Shown piece after piece: positions 1 through 8,008 of a stretch of 64,000 nt of DNA. The translations under genes and the position numbers were made by a program. The DNA is from Streptomyces sp. NRRL B-1347 (GTDB lineage: Bacteria; Actinomycetota; Actinomycetes; Streptomycetales; Streptomycetaceae). The stretch is from contig NZ_JOJM01000004.1 in the NCBI RefSeq assembly GCF_000720325.1, positions 310,001-374,000 on the forward strand, given 5' to 3'. The first letter of the stretch is position 1; the number at the start of each line of letters is the position of its first letter. Below the pieces are notes generated by a model. It was not told the DNA's origin, did not search any database, and was given only the letters and a program-made list of their open reading frames with translations.

Positions 1-1116
1 CCGGACGCCGACCGCACCGAACAGCTGGGCCGCGAACTCGACCGGCTCCGTGCCGAGGTCGTCGCGGCACGCGGTGCGGACGACGCCCGGTACATCCGTA
101 CGGTGATCGCCGTGCAGCGCGGCTGCGAGGCGGGCGGCCGGGCCGCCCTCGCCGTGTCCCTCTTCCCGCCCGCCTGGCTGGCGGGCACCGCCCTGCTCAC
201 GGTCGCGAAGACGCTGGAGAACATGGAACTGGGCCACAACGTCCTGCACGGCCAGTGGGACTGGCTGGCCGACCCGGCGATCCACTCCACCACCTGGGAA
301 TGGGACTTCGCCAGCCCCGCCGACGCCTGGAAGCGCACCCACAACCACCTGCACCACACGTACACCAACGTCGTCGGCCGCGACCGCGACCTCGGCTACA
401 CGATCCTGCGCATGAGCCCGCACCAGCCCTGGCGGCCGTTCCACGCGCTCCAGCCCTTCTACGCCGCCCTGCTCGCGCCCGTCTTCGAGTGGGGGATCGC
501 CCTGTACGACCTGGAGGCCGACGCTGTGACGCAGGGGCGCAAGAGCGTGCGCGCCTTCCTGCGCGACGCGTCGGGCACGGCACGCAAGGCGGTGCGCCAG
601 GCGGCCAAGGACTACGTCCTGTTCCCGCTCCTCGCGGGCCCTTCCGCGCTGCCCTGCCTCGTGGGTGCCCTCACCGCCAACACCGCCCGCAACATCTGGG
701 CGCACACGGTCATCTTCTGCGGCCACTTCCCCGGCGAGGTGCAGACCTTCACCGAGGAGCGGCTCGCCGACGAGACCCGCGGCGAGTGGTACCTGCGGCA
801 GATCCAGGGCTCGGCGAACATCGAGGGCGGCCCCCTCCTGCACGTCCTCACCGGCAACCTCAGCCACCAGATCGAGCACCACCTCTACCCCGACCTGCCC
901 AGCAACCGCTACGCCCAGCTCGCCCCGCGCGTACGCGAGATCTGCGACCGCTACGGACTGCCGTACGTCACCGGCCCGTTGTGGCGCCAGTACGCGTCGA
1001 TGTGGGGCCGCGTGCTGCGCCACGCCCTGCCGTCACATGCGGGCCTCGGGAGCCGGGATGACGGAGGTGTCGAACGTACCGTCGACGATGCACCGGGCGA
1101 GGTCCGTCAGGCGTAG
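1..1116 (+). CDS. Fatty acid desaturase, 5' end outside window
   Basis: The frame is open from the first base, so the true start lies before the window. It encodes an integral-membrane diiron acyl-lipid/acyl-CoA desaturase. The three histidine boxes are visible: GHNVLHG (about base 231), HNHLHH (about base 340) and HQIEHHLYPD (about base 864). The last is the HxxHH form typical of front-end and related desaturases, and hydrophobic stretches separate the boxes. No cytochrome b5 domain is seen in the part present. The last 84 bases overlap the 3' end of the opposite-strand ANTAR gene, so the two genes are convergent and share their ends. The family call is firm; substrate and double-bond position cannot be told. 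Confidence 0.9.
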   Translation, partial: PDADRTEQLGRELDRLRAEVVAARGADDARYIRTVIAVQRGCEAGGRAALAVSLFPPAWLAGTALLTVAKTLENMELGHNVLHGQWDWLADPAIHSTTWEWDFASPADAWKRTHNHLHHTYTNVVGRDRDLGYTILRMSPHQPWRPFHALQPFYAALLAPVFEWGIALYDLEADAVTQGRKSVRAFLRDASGTARKAVRQAAKDYVLFPLLAGPSALPCLVGALTANTARNIWAHTVIFCGHFPGEVQTFTEERLADETRGEWYLRQIQGSANIEGGPLLHVLTGNLSHQIEHHLYPDLPSNRYAQLAPRVREICDRYGLPYVTGPLWRQYASMWGRVLRHALPSHAGLGSRDDGGVERTVDDAPGEVRQA

Positions 1117-1782
1117 GTGCTGGGAGCGGGCGTACGAGCGGAACGCGGTGAACGCCTCGTCGACCGAGGTGTCCCAGCGCTCGGCGAGCACTCCCTTGAC
1201 CTGCCCCACCAGGATCCGGCTGGTGAGCGCGGAGTTCAGCTGGGCGTTCTCCACGTGCGACTGCTCCAGCGTGCGCTGCTGCAGGATCGTGATCGTGGCC
1301 ACGTCGGCGAGCGCCTGGGCCAGAGCGATGTCGTCGTCACCGAGCGGGTGCACGGAGGTGTGGAACAGATTGAGGGCGCCCACCACCCGGTCACGCAGCC
1401 GCAGGGGGATGGCGTGCGTGGCCACGAACCCGATCTCGCGGGCCCGTGGCGTGAAGTGGGGCCAGGCGATGGCCGCCTCGGGACGCCTGAGGTCGATGTT
1501 CGTGCGGGGTTCGCCGACGCGGAAGCACTCGACGCAGGGCCCCTGGTCGTGTTGCCGGGCGAACAGTTCGAGGAGGCGGGTGTGCTCGTCCGAGGCGGCG
1601 ATGACCTGAAGTTCACCGTGGGCGTCGGCGAGCAGGATCCCCGCGGCGGATACGTCCAAGAGCTCCACGCAGCGTGTCGAAAGGCGCTGCAGCAGGTCGA
1701 GGACGTCGAAGTCGTCGATGAGTGAGTCCGCGATCTCGACGAACACCCTCGCGAGGCGCTGTTCCCGGGCCATACCGATCAT
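1033..1782 (-). CDS. GAF-ANTAR RNA-binding regulator
   Basis: 249 aa. An N-terminal GAF sensor domain (about residues 15-165) is followed by a C-terminal ANTAR domain (about 175-235, recognisable from LTSRILVGQVKGVLAERW and the downstream three-helix pattern). ANTAR proteins usually act as RNA-binding antiterminators, with GAF as the ligand or redox sensor. The ATG at 1782 overlaps the stop of the upstream ANTAR gene by four bases (ATGA), which supports this start and translational coupling; a second ATG lies at 1773. The 3' end overlaps the desaturase gene antisense over 84 bases. The ligand and RNA targets are unknown. Confidence 0.88.
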   Translation of the reverse strand: MIGMAREQRLARVFVEIADSLIDDFDVLDLLQRLSTRCVELLDVSAAGILLADAHGELQVIAASDEHTRLLELFARQHDQGPCVECFRVGEPRTNIDLRRPEAAIAWPHFTPRAREIGFVATHAIPLRLRDRVVGALNLFHTSVHPLGDDDIALAQALADVATITILQQRTLEQSHVENAQLNSALTSRILVGQVKGVLAERWDTSVDEAFTAFRSYARSQHLRLTDLARCIVDGTFDTSVIPAPEARM

Positions 1783-2531
1783 CCCTCTCCACCGTCGGGC
1801 GAATGAGGCCCGTTCCTATCGTCGTCGAATCGCAGCCGTCGGGCCACGACATCGTCTGCTACGTCCCCGACAGGGCGTTCACTGCCGAAGGCGAAGGCAC
1901 GCAGCCGCACCAGGGCTTCCACCATCGAGACCCCGAGTTGGACGCTGATCATTCCGGTCGCCTGGTGCACGACGGCACGGTGCAGCCCGTCGATCGGCCA
2001 CAACGGCCCGTCGTCACCCGTACTGCTGCCATGCGTCGGACCGCTCCCGTTCATCAGGGCTGCCGTCAGGGCGGCGGACAGCGTGTTCGCGTCCAGGAGT
2101 TGCTGGTCGCTGAGGCCGCGCTCCCCGTCGCACAGCAGGGTCAGTATCCCGAGCCGTGCGGCGCCCAGGCCGAGGGGGAAGCAGCACACTCCACGCACCC
2201 CGAGCCGCTGTGCCGCGGGCAGCAGCGCGGGCCAGCGGTCGGGGCGTACGCGGCTCAGGAACGGTTCCAGTACGGGCACTCCGGCGTGTGCGGCGTCGGG
2301 GCCCGGGCCCTCGCCGAGCGTGAACTGCAGTTCCTCGAAGCGGCGGCTCAGCTCGGGGAAGGACCACAGCGGCTCCGGCGTGCGGGTGCCGTTCACCGTT
2401 GCCGAGGACTTGGGGAAGACGGACACGGTGACGCCCGCGACCCCCAGCGCGCGCGCACTGGTCTCCGCGGGATCGCTGTTGCTTCCGGGGCGCAGCGAAC
2501 GCAGAGCCTCGGCCATGCCGTTGCTGGTCAC
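1779..2531 (-). CDS. GAF-ANTAR regulator, second copy
   Basis: About 250 aa from the chosen start. A GAF-like domain (motifs FTLGEGPGPDAA and FPLGLGAARLGILTL) precedes a C-terminal ANTAR domain (VVHQATGMISVQLGVSMVEAL). The frame stays open up to 2705, but that would overlap the STAS gene. A GTG at 2531 has GGAG just upstream, and an ATG at 2516 is also possible, so the start is uncertain by a few codons. It is coupled to the downstream ANTAR gene by a four-base overlap. Two adjacent ANTAR proteins suggest that they work together or sense different signals. Domain assignment is good; function is inferred. Confidence 0.82.
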   Translation of the reverse strand: MTSNGMAEALRSLRPGSNSDPAETSARALGVAGVTVSVFPKSSATVNGTRTPEPLWSFPELSRRFEELQFTLGEGPGPDAAHAGVPVLEPFLSRVRPDRWPALLPAAQRLGVRGVCCFPLGLGAARLGILTLLCDGERGLSDQQLLDANTLSAALTAALMNGSGPTHGSSTGDDGPLWPIDGLHRAVVHQATGMISVQLGVSMVEALVRLRAFAFGSERPVGDVADDVVARRLRFDDDRNGPHSPDGGEG

Positions 2532-2595
2532 CGGTCTCCGTTCCACCGAGGCCGGGACCTCCCCGTGCGGGACTCCTGCCGACACAGACCGTACA

Positions 2596-3015
2596 TCACA
2601 CGTCACCGTTGTGAGCGGCCCGACGGCTCGGTCCGGGGCGGGCGGCCGTGCCTTGCCAGGCGTCCTGGGCGCTCGCGTATCCGGGGAACCGGTCGACGAG
2701 GCCACCGGCCCGGAAGACCAGCCGGGTCGCGGGGAGCGTGTAGACGAGCCGGATCCAGCCGTGCCGGGCCCGGCAGTCGGACCAGGCCTCGTTCAGCGGC
2801 CTGAGGACGCTTCCGTCCATGAAGGTCACCTCGGTGAGGTCCACGATGAGACAGTGTCGTCCGGCTCCGGTGCGGGCGAGGCGCAGGTCGTGCTCCAGGG
2901 GCGCGATGGTGGTCAGATCCAGCTCGCCCCGGGCGCGGACCAGACGGCAGTCGTCGAACAGGACGGGAAGAGCGGGCCGGCCGGCCGACTCCGGGAGGTC
3001 GGGATGCGGGCTCAT
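2596..3015 (-). CDS. STAS-domain anti-anti-sigma factor-like protein
   Basis: 139 aa. The core matches the STAS fold: RLVRARGELDLTT as the first strands, then LIVDLTEVTFMDGSVLRPL. The residue after the conserved DG/DS position is serine (MDGS), so a phosphorylatable Ser is present, as in SpoIIAA/RsbV-type antagonists. The ATG at 3015 is preferred over 3024 because GAGGAG sits eight bases before it. In streptomycetes such proteins release sigma factors by binding HATPase kinases; no partner kinase is encoded in the window. It lies 64 bases upstream of the two ANTAR genes, so it is probably part of the same regulatory block. Confidence 0.8.
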   Translation of the reverse strand: MSPHPDLPESAGRPALPVLFDDCRLVRARGELDLTTIAPLEHDLRLARTGAGRHCLIVDLTEVTFMDGSVLRPLNEAWSDCRARHGWIRLVYTLPATRLVFRAGGLVDRFPGYASAQDAWQGTAARPGPSRRAAHNGDV

Positions 3016-3155
3016 CCGCCCCATCTCCTCAGGAAGGTTGCTGCTTCGCGTTGCGCAGAGCCTCTGTTGCGCTGGGCGGCATGCACGGAGAGGGCCGGGT
3101 CTGGGGCGACCGTGTGTTGAGCGTACTGGAAGACCGGGCGGCGCCGTCGGGGTCG

Positions 3156-3542
3156 TCACTCTTCCGTGAACGCGGCGGCCATCAGCCGCGGTCCTTCCCT
3201 GTCGTCGGTCAGGTGCGGTACGACCAGCAGGTCCCAGCGCCCGGCGCCGGGCGCCAGCAGACAGACCGTGGCGGGGGCGTGCACGGCGGAGTTTCCGTGC
3301 AGGTGGAGCACCTGGCCCGCGCAGAGCATCCGGCCGGGGAAGGCGGACCAGGTGGCGGTGCGCACGGTGACGTGGACGATCTGTGCCCAGGTGCGCGGCA
3401 GGGTGCGCAGCAGGCGCGGAAGCTCGGTGACGAGGTCGTCGGTGTGGGGCCACCAGACGCCGTCGATGCTGCGGGGACCGCCTCCGACGGGCGCCAGGCG
3501 CAGCCGGGTGAGGGAGTGGGGGCCGACGAGGGGCGCGGTCAT
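3156..3542 (-). CDS. DUF5994 family protein
   Basis: 128 aa. It resembles the actinobacterial DUF5994 family. The recognisable features are the opening RLRLAP segment, the DGVWWPHTDDL motif (about residues 27-37), the LPRTW..IVHVTV strand pair, and the C-terminal RWDLLVVPHLTDD segment. No catalytic motif or signal peptide is visible, and the biochemical function of the family is not known to me. A paralogue lies 700 bases away on the opposite strand (4260-4730), so two divergent members flank one small hypothetical gene. Confident as a gene and family member. Confidence 0.8.
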   Translation of the reverse strand: MTAPLVGPHSLTRLRLAPVGGGPRSIDGVWWPHTDDLVTELPRLLRTLPRTWAQIVHVTVRTATWSAFPGRMLCAGQVLHLHGNSAVHAPATVCLLAPGAGRWDLLVVPHLTDDREGPRLMAAAFTEE

Positions 3543-3657
3543 GTTGATCTCCCTGGGAGTACGGCGTGGCGGGGTGCTGTGCGGGCGTGCGTGGCGGGCT
3601 GCGGCAGGGGGCGGTGACGTGCCTCGGGCCGGGGCCGGGCACGGTGTGGCGGTCGGC

Positions 3658-4083
3658 TCAGGGGTGTGCCGTCTCGTCGGCGTGGGTGCGGCGCGCCTGC
3701 GACCCGCTGTCGATCAGCCAGGTGTGCGGGGCCGGTGCCGTCGGGCGGGTCCGCAGGGTGTCGACCGTCAGATGCAGACGGACGCCGTCGCCCTCGCTGC
3801 CGGTGGGGTAGCTGCGGGGCTCGTCGCAGAGAAGGCGCTCGCGCAGGACCTGTGCCACCTGCCAGGCCGCTTCGGGGTCGTCGGCGACGATGCGGCCCTG
3901 GACGCTCCCGTCGGCCATCGGGCGTGCGTCGCCGCCGGTGCCCGGTGCGGGAAGCGGAGTACGTGCGGTGATCACCGGCATGGTGTCGACCTGTCCCCGA
4001 ACCCCGTAGGTGCTGAGCCCGGTGCTTTGGACCGAGAGGGCGACCGGCAGGGAAGGCGGTCGAGGAACGCTCCCAGTGGCCAT
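3658..4083 (-). CDS. Conserved hypothetical protein between two DUF5994 genes
   Basis: 141 aa with no domain I recognise. The start at 4083 has AGGAG seven bases upstream. The protein is soluble, polar and proline/threonine-rich at the N-terminus. Its middle part (DPEAAWQVAQVLRERLLCDEPRSYP) could be a helix, and it is followed by a short strand-like VRLHLTVDTLRT. It is divergent from the second DUF5994 gene across a 176-base spacer, so the two may share a control region. I cannot give a function. Confidence 0.65.
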   Translation of the reverse strand: MATGSVPRPPSLPVALSVQSTGLSTYGVRGQVDTMPVITARTPLPAPGTGGDARPMADGSVQGRIVADDPEAAWQVAQVLRERLLCDEPRSYPTGSEGDGVRLHLTVDTLRTRPTAPAPHTWLIDSGSQARRTHADETAHP

Positions 4084-4259
4084 GAGCCTACTCCTGCGGC
4101 CCGCCCGACCACGATTGCGCGCACGGACCGGCCGTACAGGTCACGCTCCGTGCGCACAGCGGCCAGGAGTAGGCTGGAAGGACTGAGGTGTCCTCGCCGC
4201 CCAGCGGCCTCACGCGTACGTGACCGACCGTGGTGGCCACTGCACCTGGGAGGTGTGCC

Positions 4260-4730
4260 ATGAGTGACGATCCGGCCGGTCCGGTCGTTCTCCCGACGGA
4301 ATCCGGAAGCCGACAGACGTTCTCCGGCGCGGCCCTGCTCAGGATGGCGACGACGTCCCGGCGCGACGGCACGTTCGACGGCGCGTGGTGGCCCAGGTCC
4401 CGGAACCTCGCCGTGCAACTGCCCGGCCTGATCCGCGCGTTGACCGACAAGCTCGGTACGGTCGCCCGGATCGGCCTGGACGCCGGAGCGTGGGACGTGC
4501 ACCTGCACTCGGTGGCCGTCGATGGTCACCTGGTCCGCATCGACTGGTCCGACGTCGACGACCACACCATGCTCGTCACCCGCGGCCACCAGGACATCTT
4601 CTCCTTCCTGATGCTCCCGCCGTACGCCGACGAGGGGGCCGCCCACGCCGCCATGACCCTGGCCGTACAGGACGGCAACAGCGCGTCGGCCACGGAGATC
4701 CTCGCCGCGACCGGCATCGCCGCCCGCTGA
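4260..4730 (+). CDS. DUF5994 family protein, second copy
   Basis: 156 aa. It shares the family hallmark DGAWWPRSRNLAVQLPGL (about residues 40-57) with the 3156-3542 protein, followed by the VARIGLDAGAWD and LVRIDWSDVDDHTMLV segments. The ATG at 4260 is preferred over an upstream GTG at 4230 because GGGAGG precedes it closely. It is longer at the C-terminus than its paralogue, with an alanine-rich helix (EGAAHAAMTLAVQDGN). No enzymatic motif is seen. It converges on the GH35 gene with only 11 bases between the stops. Confidence 0.8.
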   Translation: MSDDPAGPVVLPTESGSRQTFSGAALLRMATTSRRDGTFDGAWWPRSRNLAVQLPGLIRALTDKLGTVARIGLDAGAWDVHLHSVAVDGHLVRIDWSDVDDHTMLVTRGHQDIFSFLMLPPYADEGAAHAAMTLAVQDGNSASATEILAATGIAAR

Positions 4731-4741
4731 GCCCTCGGCGG

Positions 4742-7068
4742 CTACAGCTCGTCGAGGTGCCAGTGCTGGCTGGTGTCGTCGGTGTCGTTCTGTTGGACGA
4801 TCTTCGCGCCGTCCGCGGAGGAGTTGGATTCGACCCCGAGGACCTTGCCGCTGTGGACGTTGACGAGCTTCACGTGGCCGGCACCGGTGTCGGCCAGGCG
4901 CCACTGCTGGTTGGCGCCGCGGGTGGCGGGCCACTGGATGACGGGCGCGCCGGGGGTCGTGGACTCGCTGTGGACGTCGATGTGGTGCCCTGAAAGGGAG
5001 TTGGCGAACGTGGTGAGCCCGTGGGACAGGGTGGTGCGGCGCCACTGCTGGTTGGCCTTGCCGTGGCGGGTCCACTGGACGAGCTGCACGCCTTGGTCCG
5101 TCGACTCGTCAGGTACGTCGAGGACCTTGCCGCTGCGCCGGTTGGTGAGGACGTAGGTGCTCTGCAGGGCGGCGGCGAAGCCGATGGGCTGCGGCGTGGT
5201 CTGGTGCAGGTCGAAGACGACGATCTCGTTGCGGCCGGTCCGCAGCCAGGGGGCGGGGCAGTACAGGCGCTGCTGCGGGCCGACGGACCAGTAGCGGCCG
5301 AGGTGGTGGCCGTTGACGAAGACCACGCCCTTGGTCCAGGCGGACATGTCCAGGTAGGTGTCGCCGGTCTTGTCGAGGCTGAGGGCGGCGCGGAAGAAGA
5401 GGCCGCTTCTGCTGCGGTCGCTGATGGCCGGGCGCAGGGAGGCCACGAACTTCTCGTCGACGGGCAGCGAGTAGGTCTGCCACCGGGTGAGCGGGCCGTC
5501 GAGCGCACCGGCGTCGGACAGCGACACCTGCCCGGTGATGCCCTTGCGGTCGACGTAGTGCCCGAAGTTCACCCGGCCCAGGCCCTCCACGAGGACGTCG
5601 AGCGTCGGGGTCGCGTCCGCGTCGCCGAGGGAGAGGCTGCTGCCGGTGGTGACCTTCAGCGGTCCGGCGTACGACGGCCAAACCGGGACCCGGCTGAAGC
5701 CGCCCTGGTAGACGCCGTCGAGGAACACCGTGGCGTAGTCGTGCACGCCGGTGACGTGCAGGGTCGCGCCGTCGTATCCGGACAGCGGGCGGCGGTAGAG
5801 GACGAAGCCCGAGTTCTGGCCGTAGGTCTCCATGGGCTGGGCGGTGACCGTCCGGGACGGCGGCAGCGCCGGGGGAGGTTGTCCCACAGCGAGGCGTACG
5901 CCCGGGGCGTCACCGGGCTCGGGGTGATGGTGGGGACGGCCGCGGGAAGCGGAGGCAGCGGCTCGTCCAGGTAGCTGTCGATGAGGGAGCGGTACGCGGT
6001 GTAGCTCGCGGTCGGGCGGCCCTGCTCGGTGATCGCCGCGCTGTAGTCGTAGCTGGTGATGTCGGGTGTGTAGCCGCTGCCGTCGTCCGCGGAGTTGGCC
6101 CCGGCCCAGTAGCCGAAGCTGGTGCCCCCGTGAATCATGTAGATGTTGAACGACAGCTTGGACTGCATGAGGCCGCGCAGGACCGGGGACTTGTCCTTGC
6201 CGATGCCGGCGAATCCGCTGTCGCCCCACGCCGTGAACCAGCCGGCCCAGGACTCGCCGATGAACGCGGGCACCGCGGGGAAGGCCCGGCGGCAGTCGGC
6301 GATGGCGGCGGCGTCCCCGTCGGACAGGCCGATGGCTCCGCCGGGCACGTTGGTGCGGTTGGCCTTGACCTGGGCCAGGCCGTCCTGGGTGTAGAAGGGC
6401 CCGGGAACGCCCGCGTCCAGCCAGGCCTGACGGATCTCGTCGACGTACGTGGCGTCGTCGCCGAACGAGCCGTACTCGTTCTCGATCTGCACCATGAGGA
6501 CGGGCCCGCCGTTGGCGACGAGGAGGGGCTTGACCACCGGTGCGATCTTGCTGACGTAGCGGCGGACCGCCGCCATGTAGTGCGGGTCGGCCGCGGCCCG
6601 TACGCGGATCCTGGCCGCGGGGTCCTTCAGCAGCCAGGCGGGCAGACCGCCGAGGTCCCACTCGGCGCACACGTAGGGCCCCGGGCGCAACAGCACCCAC
6701 ATGCCCTCGGCCTGGCACAGCCGGACGAACGCGGCGAAGTCGCGCCGGTCGGTGGTCAGGTCGAAGATGCCGGGGCGCTCCTCCAGGTAGTTCCACATGA
6801 GGTACACGCCGATGGTGTTCAGGCCCATCGCCTTGGCCATCTGGATGCGGTGGCGCCAGTACCGCACGGGGATGCGGCACGGATGCAGTTCACCGCTGCG
6901 GATCTGGAAGGGCTCCTTGTCGAGCAGGAACTGGCTGCCGTCCGCGGAGAATCCGAACGTGTGGTCCGCGGCGGCCAGGGGGCTCCTGGCGGCCGCGTGG
7001 CCCTCGGTGGCCCAGGTGGCGGCGAGCGGGGTGAGGGCGCTGATGATCAGGAAGTCGCGTCGATCCAT
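4742..7068 (-). pseudogene. Secreted GH35 beta-galactosidase with ricin-type lectin domain, frameshifted
   Basis: Two abutting frames together give a full glycoside hydrolase family 35 enzyme. The 5' part starts at 7068 with a twin-arginine signal (MDRRDFL, then a hydrophobic stretch ending HAAA), followed by the (beta/alpha)8 barrel. The acid/base Glu198 lies in QIENEYG and the nucleophile Glu272 in FIGESW. The frame is lost at a run of five G on the plus strand (5871-5875); one more base would restore it into the second frame. That frame carries the jelly-roll domains (GRYWSVGPQQRLYCP region) and a C-terminal ricin-B/CBM13-like lectin with repeated QxW motifs (NQQW twice, SQHW). The intact enzyme would hydrolyse terminal beta-galactosides outside the cell. 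A homopolymer indel can also be a sequencing error, so the gene may be intact in vivo. Confidence 0.85.
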
Positions 7069-7374
7069 GGGGCGCTCCAGGGGGTGAGGAGAAGTCTCTG
7101 GCCCGGCGAACGGCGAACGTGGAGTGACGTCAGCTGCCTGTCGGCAGTGTGGGATTACGGTAGAGCGTGTTCGAGTGTGTTGGAAGGGGTGCGGTAATGG
7201 TTGTGTGTCGTACCGTCAGATCGCGGCGGGGCAGGGGGAGTTGCGGGGAGCGCCGGGACGGTGGGCGCTTCGCGGTGGTGGCCTGGACGGCGTGACGGCA
7301 CGCAGGATGTGACGGCCCGCGCGGCGTGATGGATGGCCTGCTTGGCGATGATCCGTACGCGCTCCGCCCGCGCC
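7069..7374. other. Gene-free upstream region of the beta-galactosidase
   Basis: 306 bases between the GH35 start and the end of the STAS gene. The part at 7130-7200 is less GC-rich and contains repeated GTGT/TGTG steps, as expected for a promoter region reading toward the GH35 gene. I could not find a convincing palindromic operator. Short open frames here lack ribosome sites and are not called. Confidence 0.4.
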
Positions 7375-7743
7375 TCAGGGCGTGTGCGGCGGATCCTCAC
7401 GTCGGCCGCGGCCCGGGTCCTCCGGGTCGCGCGGGTGCGTCAGGATCACGTCGACTCCCGTGATGTGCAGCACCCGCTGGACCGGCTGCGAGGACTCGAT
7501 CACGGTGATGCGGCCGCCCGCGAGGCCGCAGTGCCGATGGTGCGCGGTCAGGGCGTTGATCCCGGACGAGTCGATGAAGGCGACGTCGGTCAGGTCCAGC
7601 TCCACGCGGCGGTGCAGCAAGGGCGCGAGCGCGGCCCGCAGCGAGGGCGCGCTGGCGATGTCCAGATCTCCGTGTACGCGTACCAGGGCGGGGTCGAACC
7701 CCGAGACGATGTCCACGCGCAAGGACGAGGGTGAGGCGGCCAT
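7375..7743 (-). CDS. STAS-domain anti-anti-sigma factor
   Basis: 122 aa. Classic STAS pattern: VRVHGDLDIASAPSLRAAL (about residues 17-35), then VELDLTDVAFIDSSGINAL. The phosphorylatable Ser of the DSSG motif is intact. The start is ATG 7743 with GGAAGG seven bases upstream; the frame extends further upstream without a ribosome site. This is closer to the canonical BldG/RsbV consensus than the 2596-3015 protein. The partner kinase is not in the window. A sigma-factor stress or development role is likely from the family, but the sigma factor is unknown. Confidence 0.87.
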   Translation of the reverse strand: MAASPSSLRVDIVSGFDPALVRVHGDLDIASAPSLRAALAPLLHRRVELDLTDVAFIDSSGINALTAHHRHCGLAGGRITVIESSQPVQRVLHITGVDVILTHPRDPEDPGRGRREDPPHTP

Positions 7744-7961
7744 GGCGGTGCCTTCCGGAGGTACACGGCTGTGCCGGTCAAGGACCATGCATACGGTAGT
7801 GATACCCGCCGGGTCCGAGCATTTCCTTGCCGTAGACGTACCGGAAAGGCGCAATCGAAGGGGCTGGGCGGACGCGTGACTGAGCTGTTGTCGAACTGCT
7901 TTCCGGCCGTTCGAAGGGTGAGCGACGGCGATCCGTGGCTCCCGGTGCGCTGAGGAGCGGC

Positions 7962-7985
7962 CCCCTGCCGTGGCCGCGGCAGGGG
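7962..7985 (-). terminator. Hairpin downstream of the secreted hydrolase
   Basis: A perfect 9-bp GC stem (CCCCTGCCG / CGGCAGGGG) with a six-base loop lies about 25 bases beyond the stop of the minus-strand gene ending at 8009. There is no T-run, as is common for streptomycete terminators. Confidence 0.6.
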
Positions 7986-8008
7986 TGACCGAGGGCGGCC
8001 GCCGCGTG

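Noticed and set aside
7124..7312. Short frame of 62 residues before the GH35 gene
   Set aside because: No ribosome site and no recognisable sequence; fits the gene-free promoter region.
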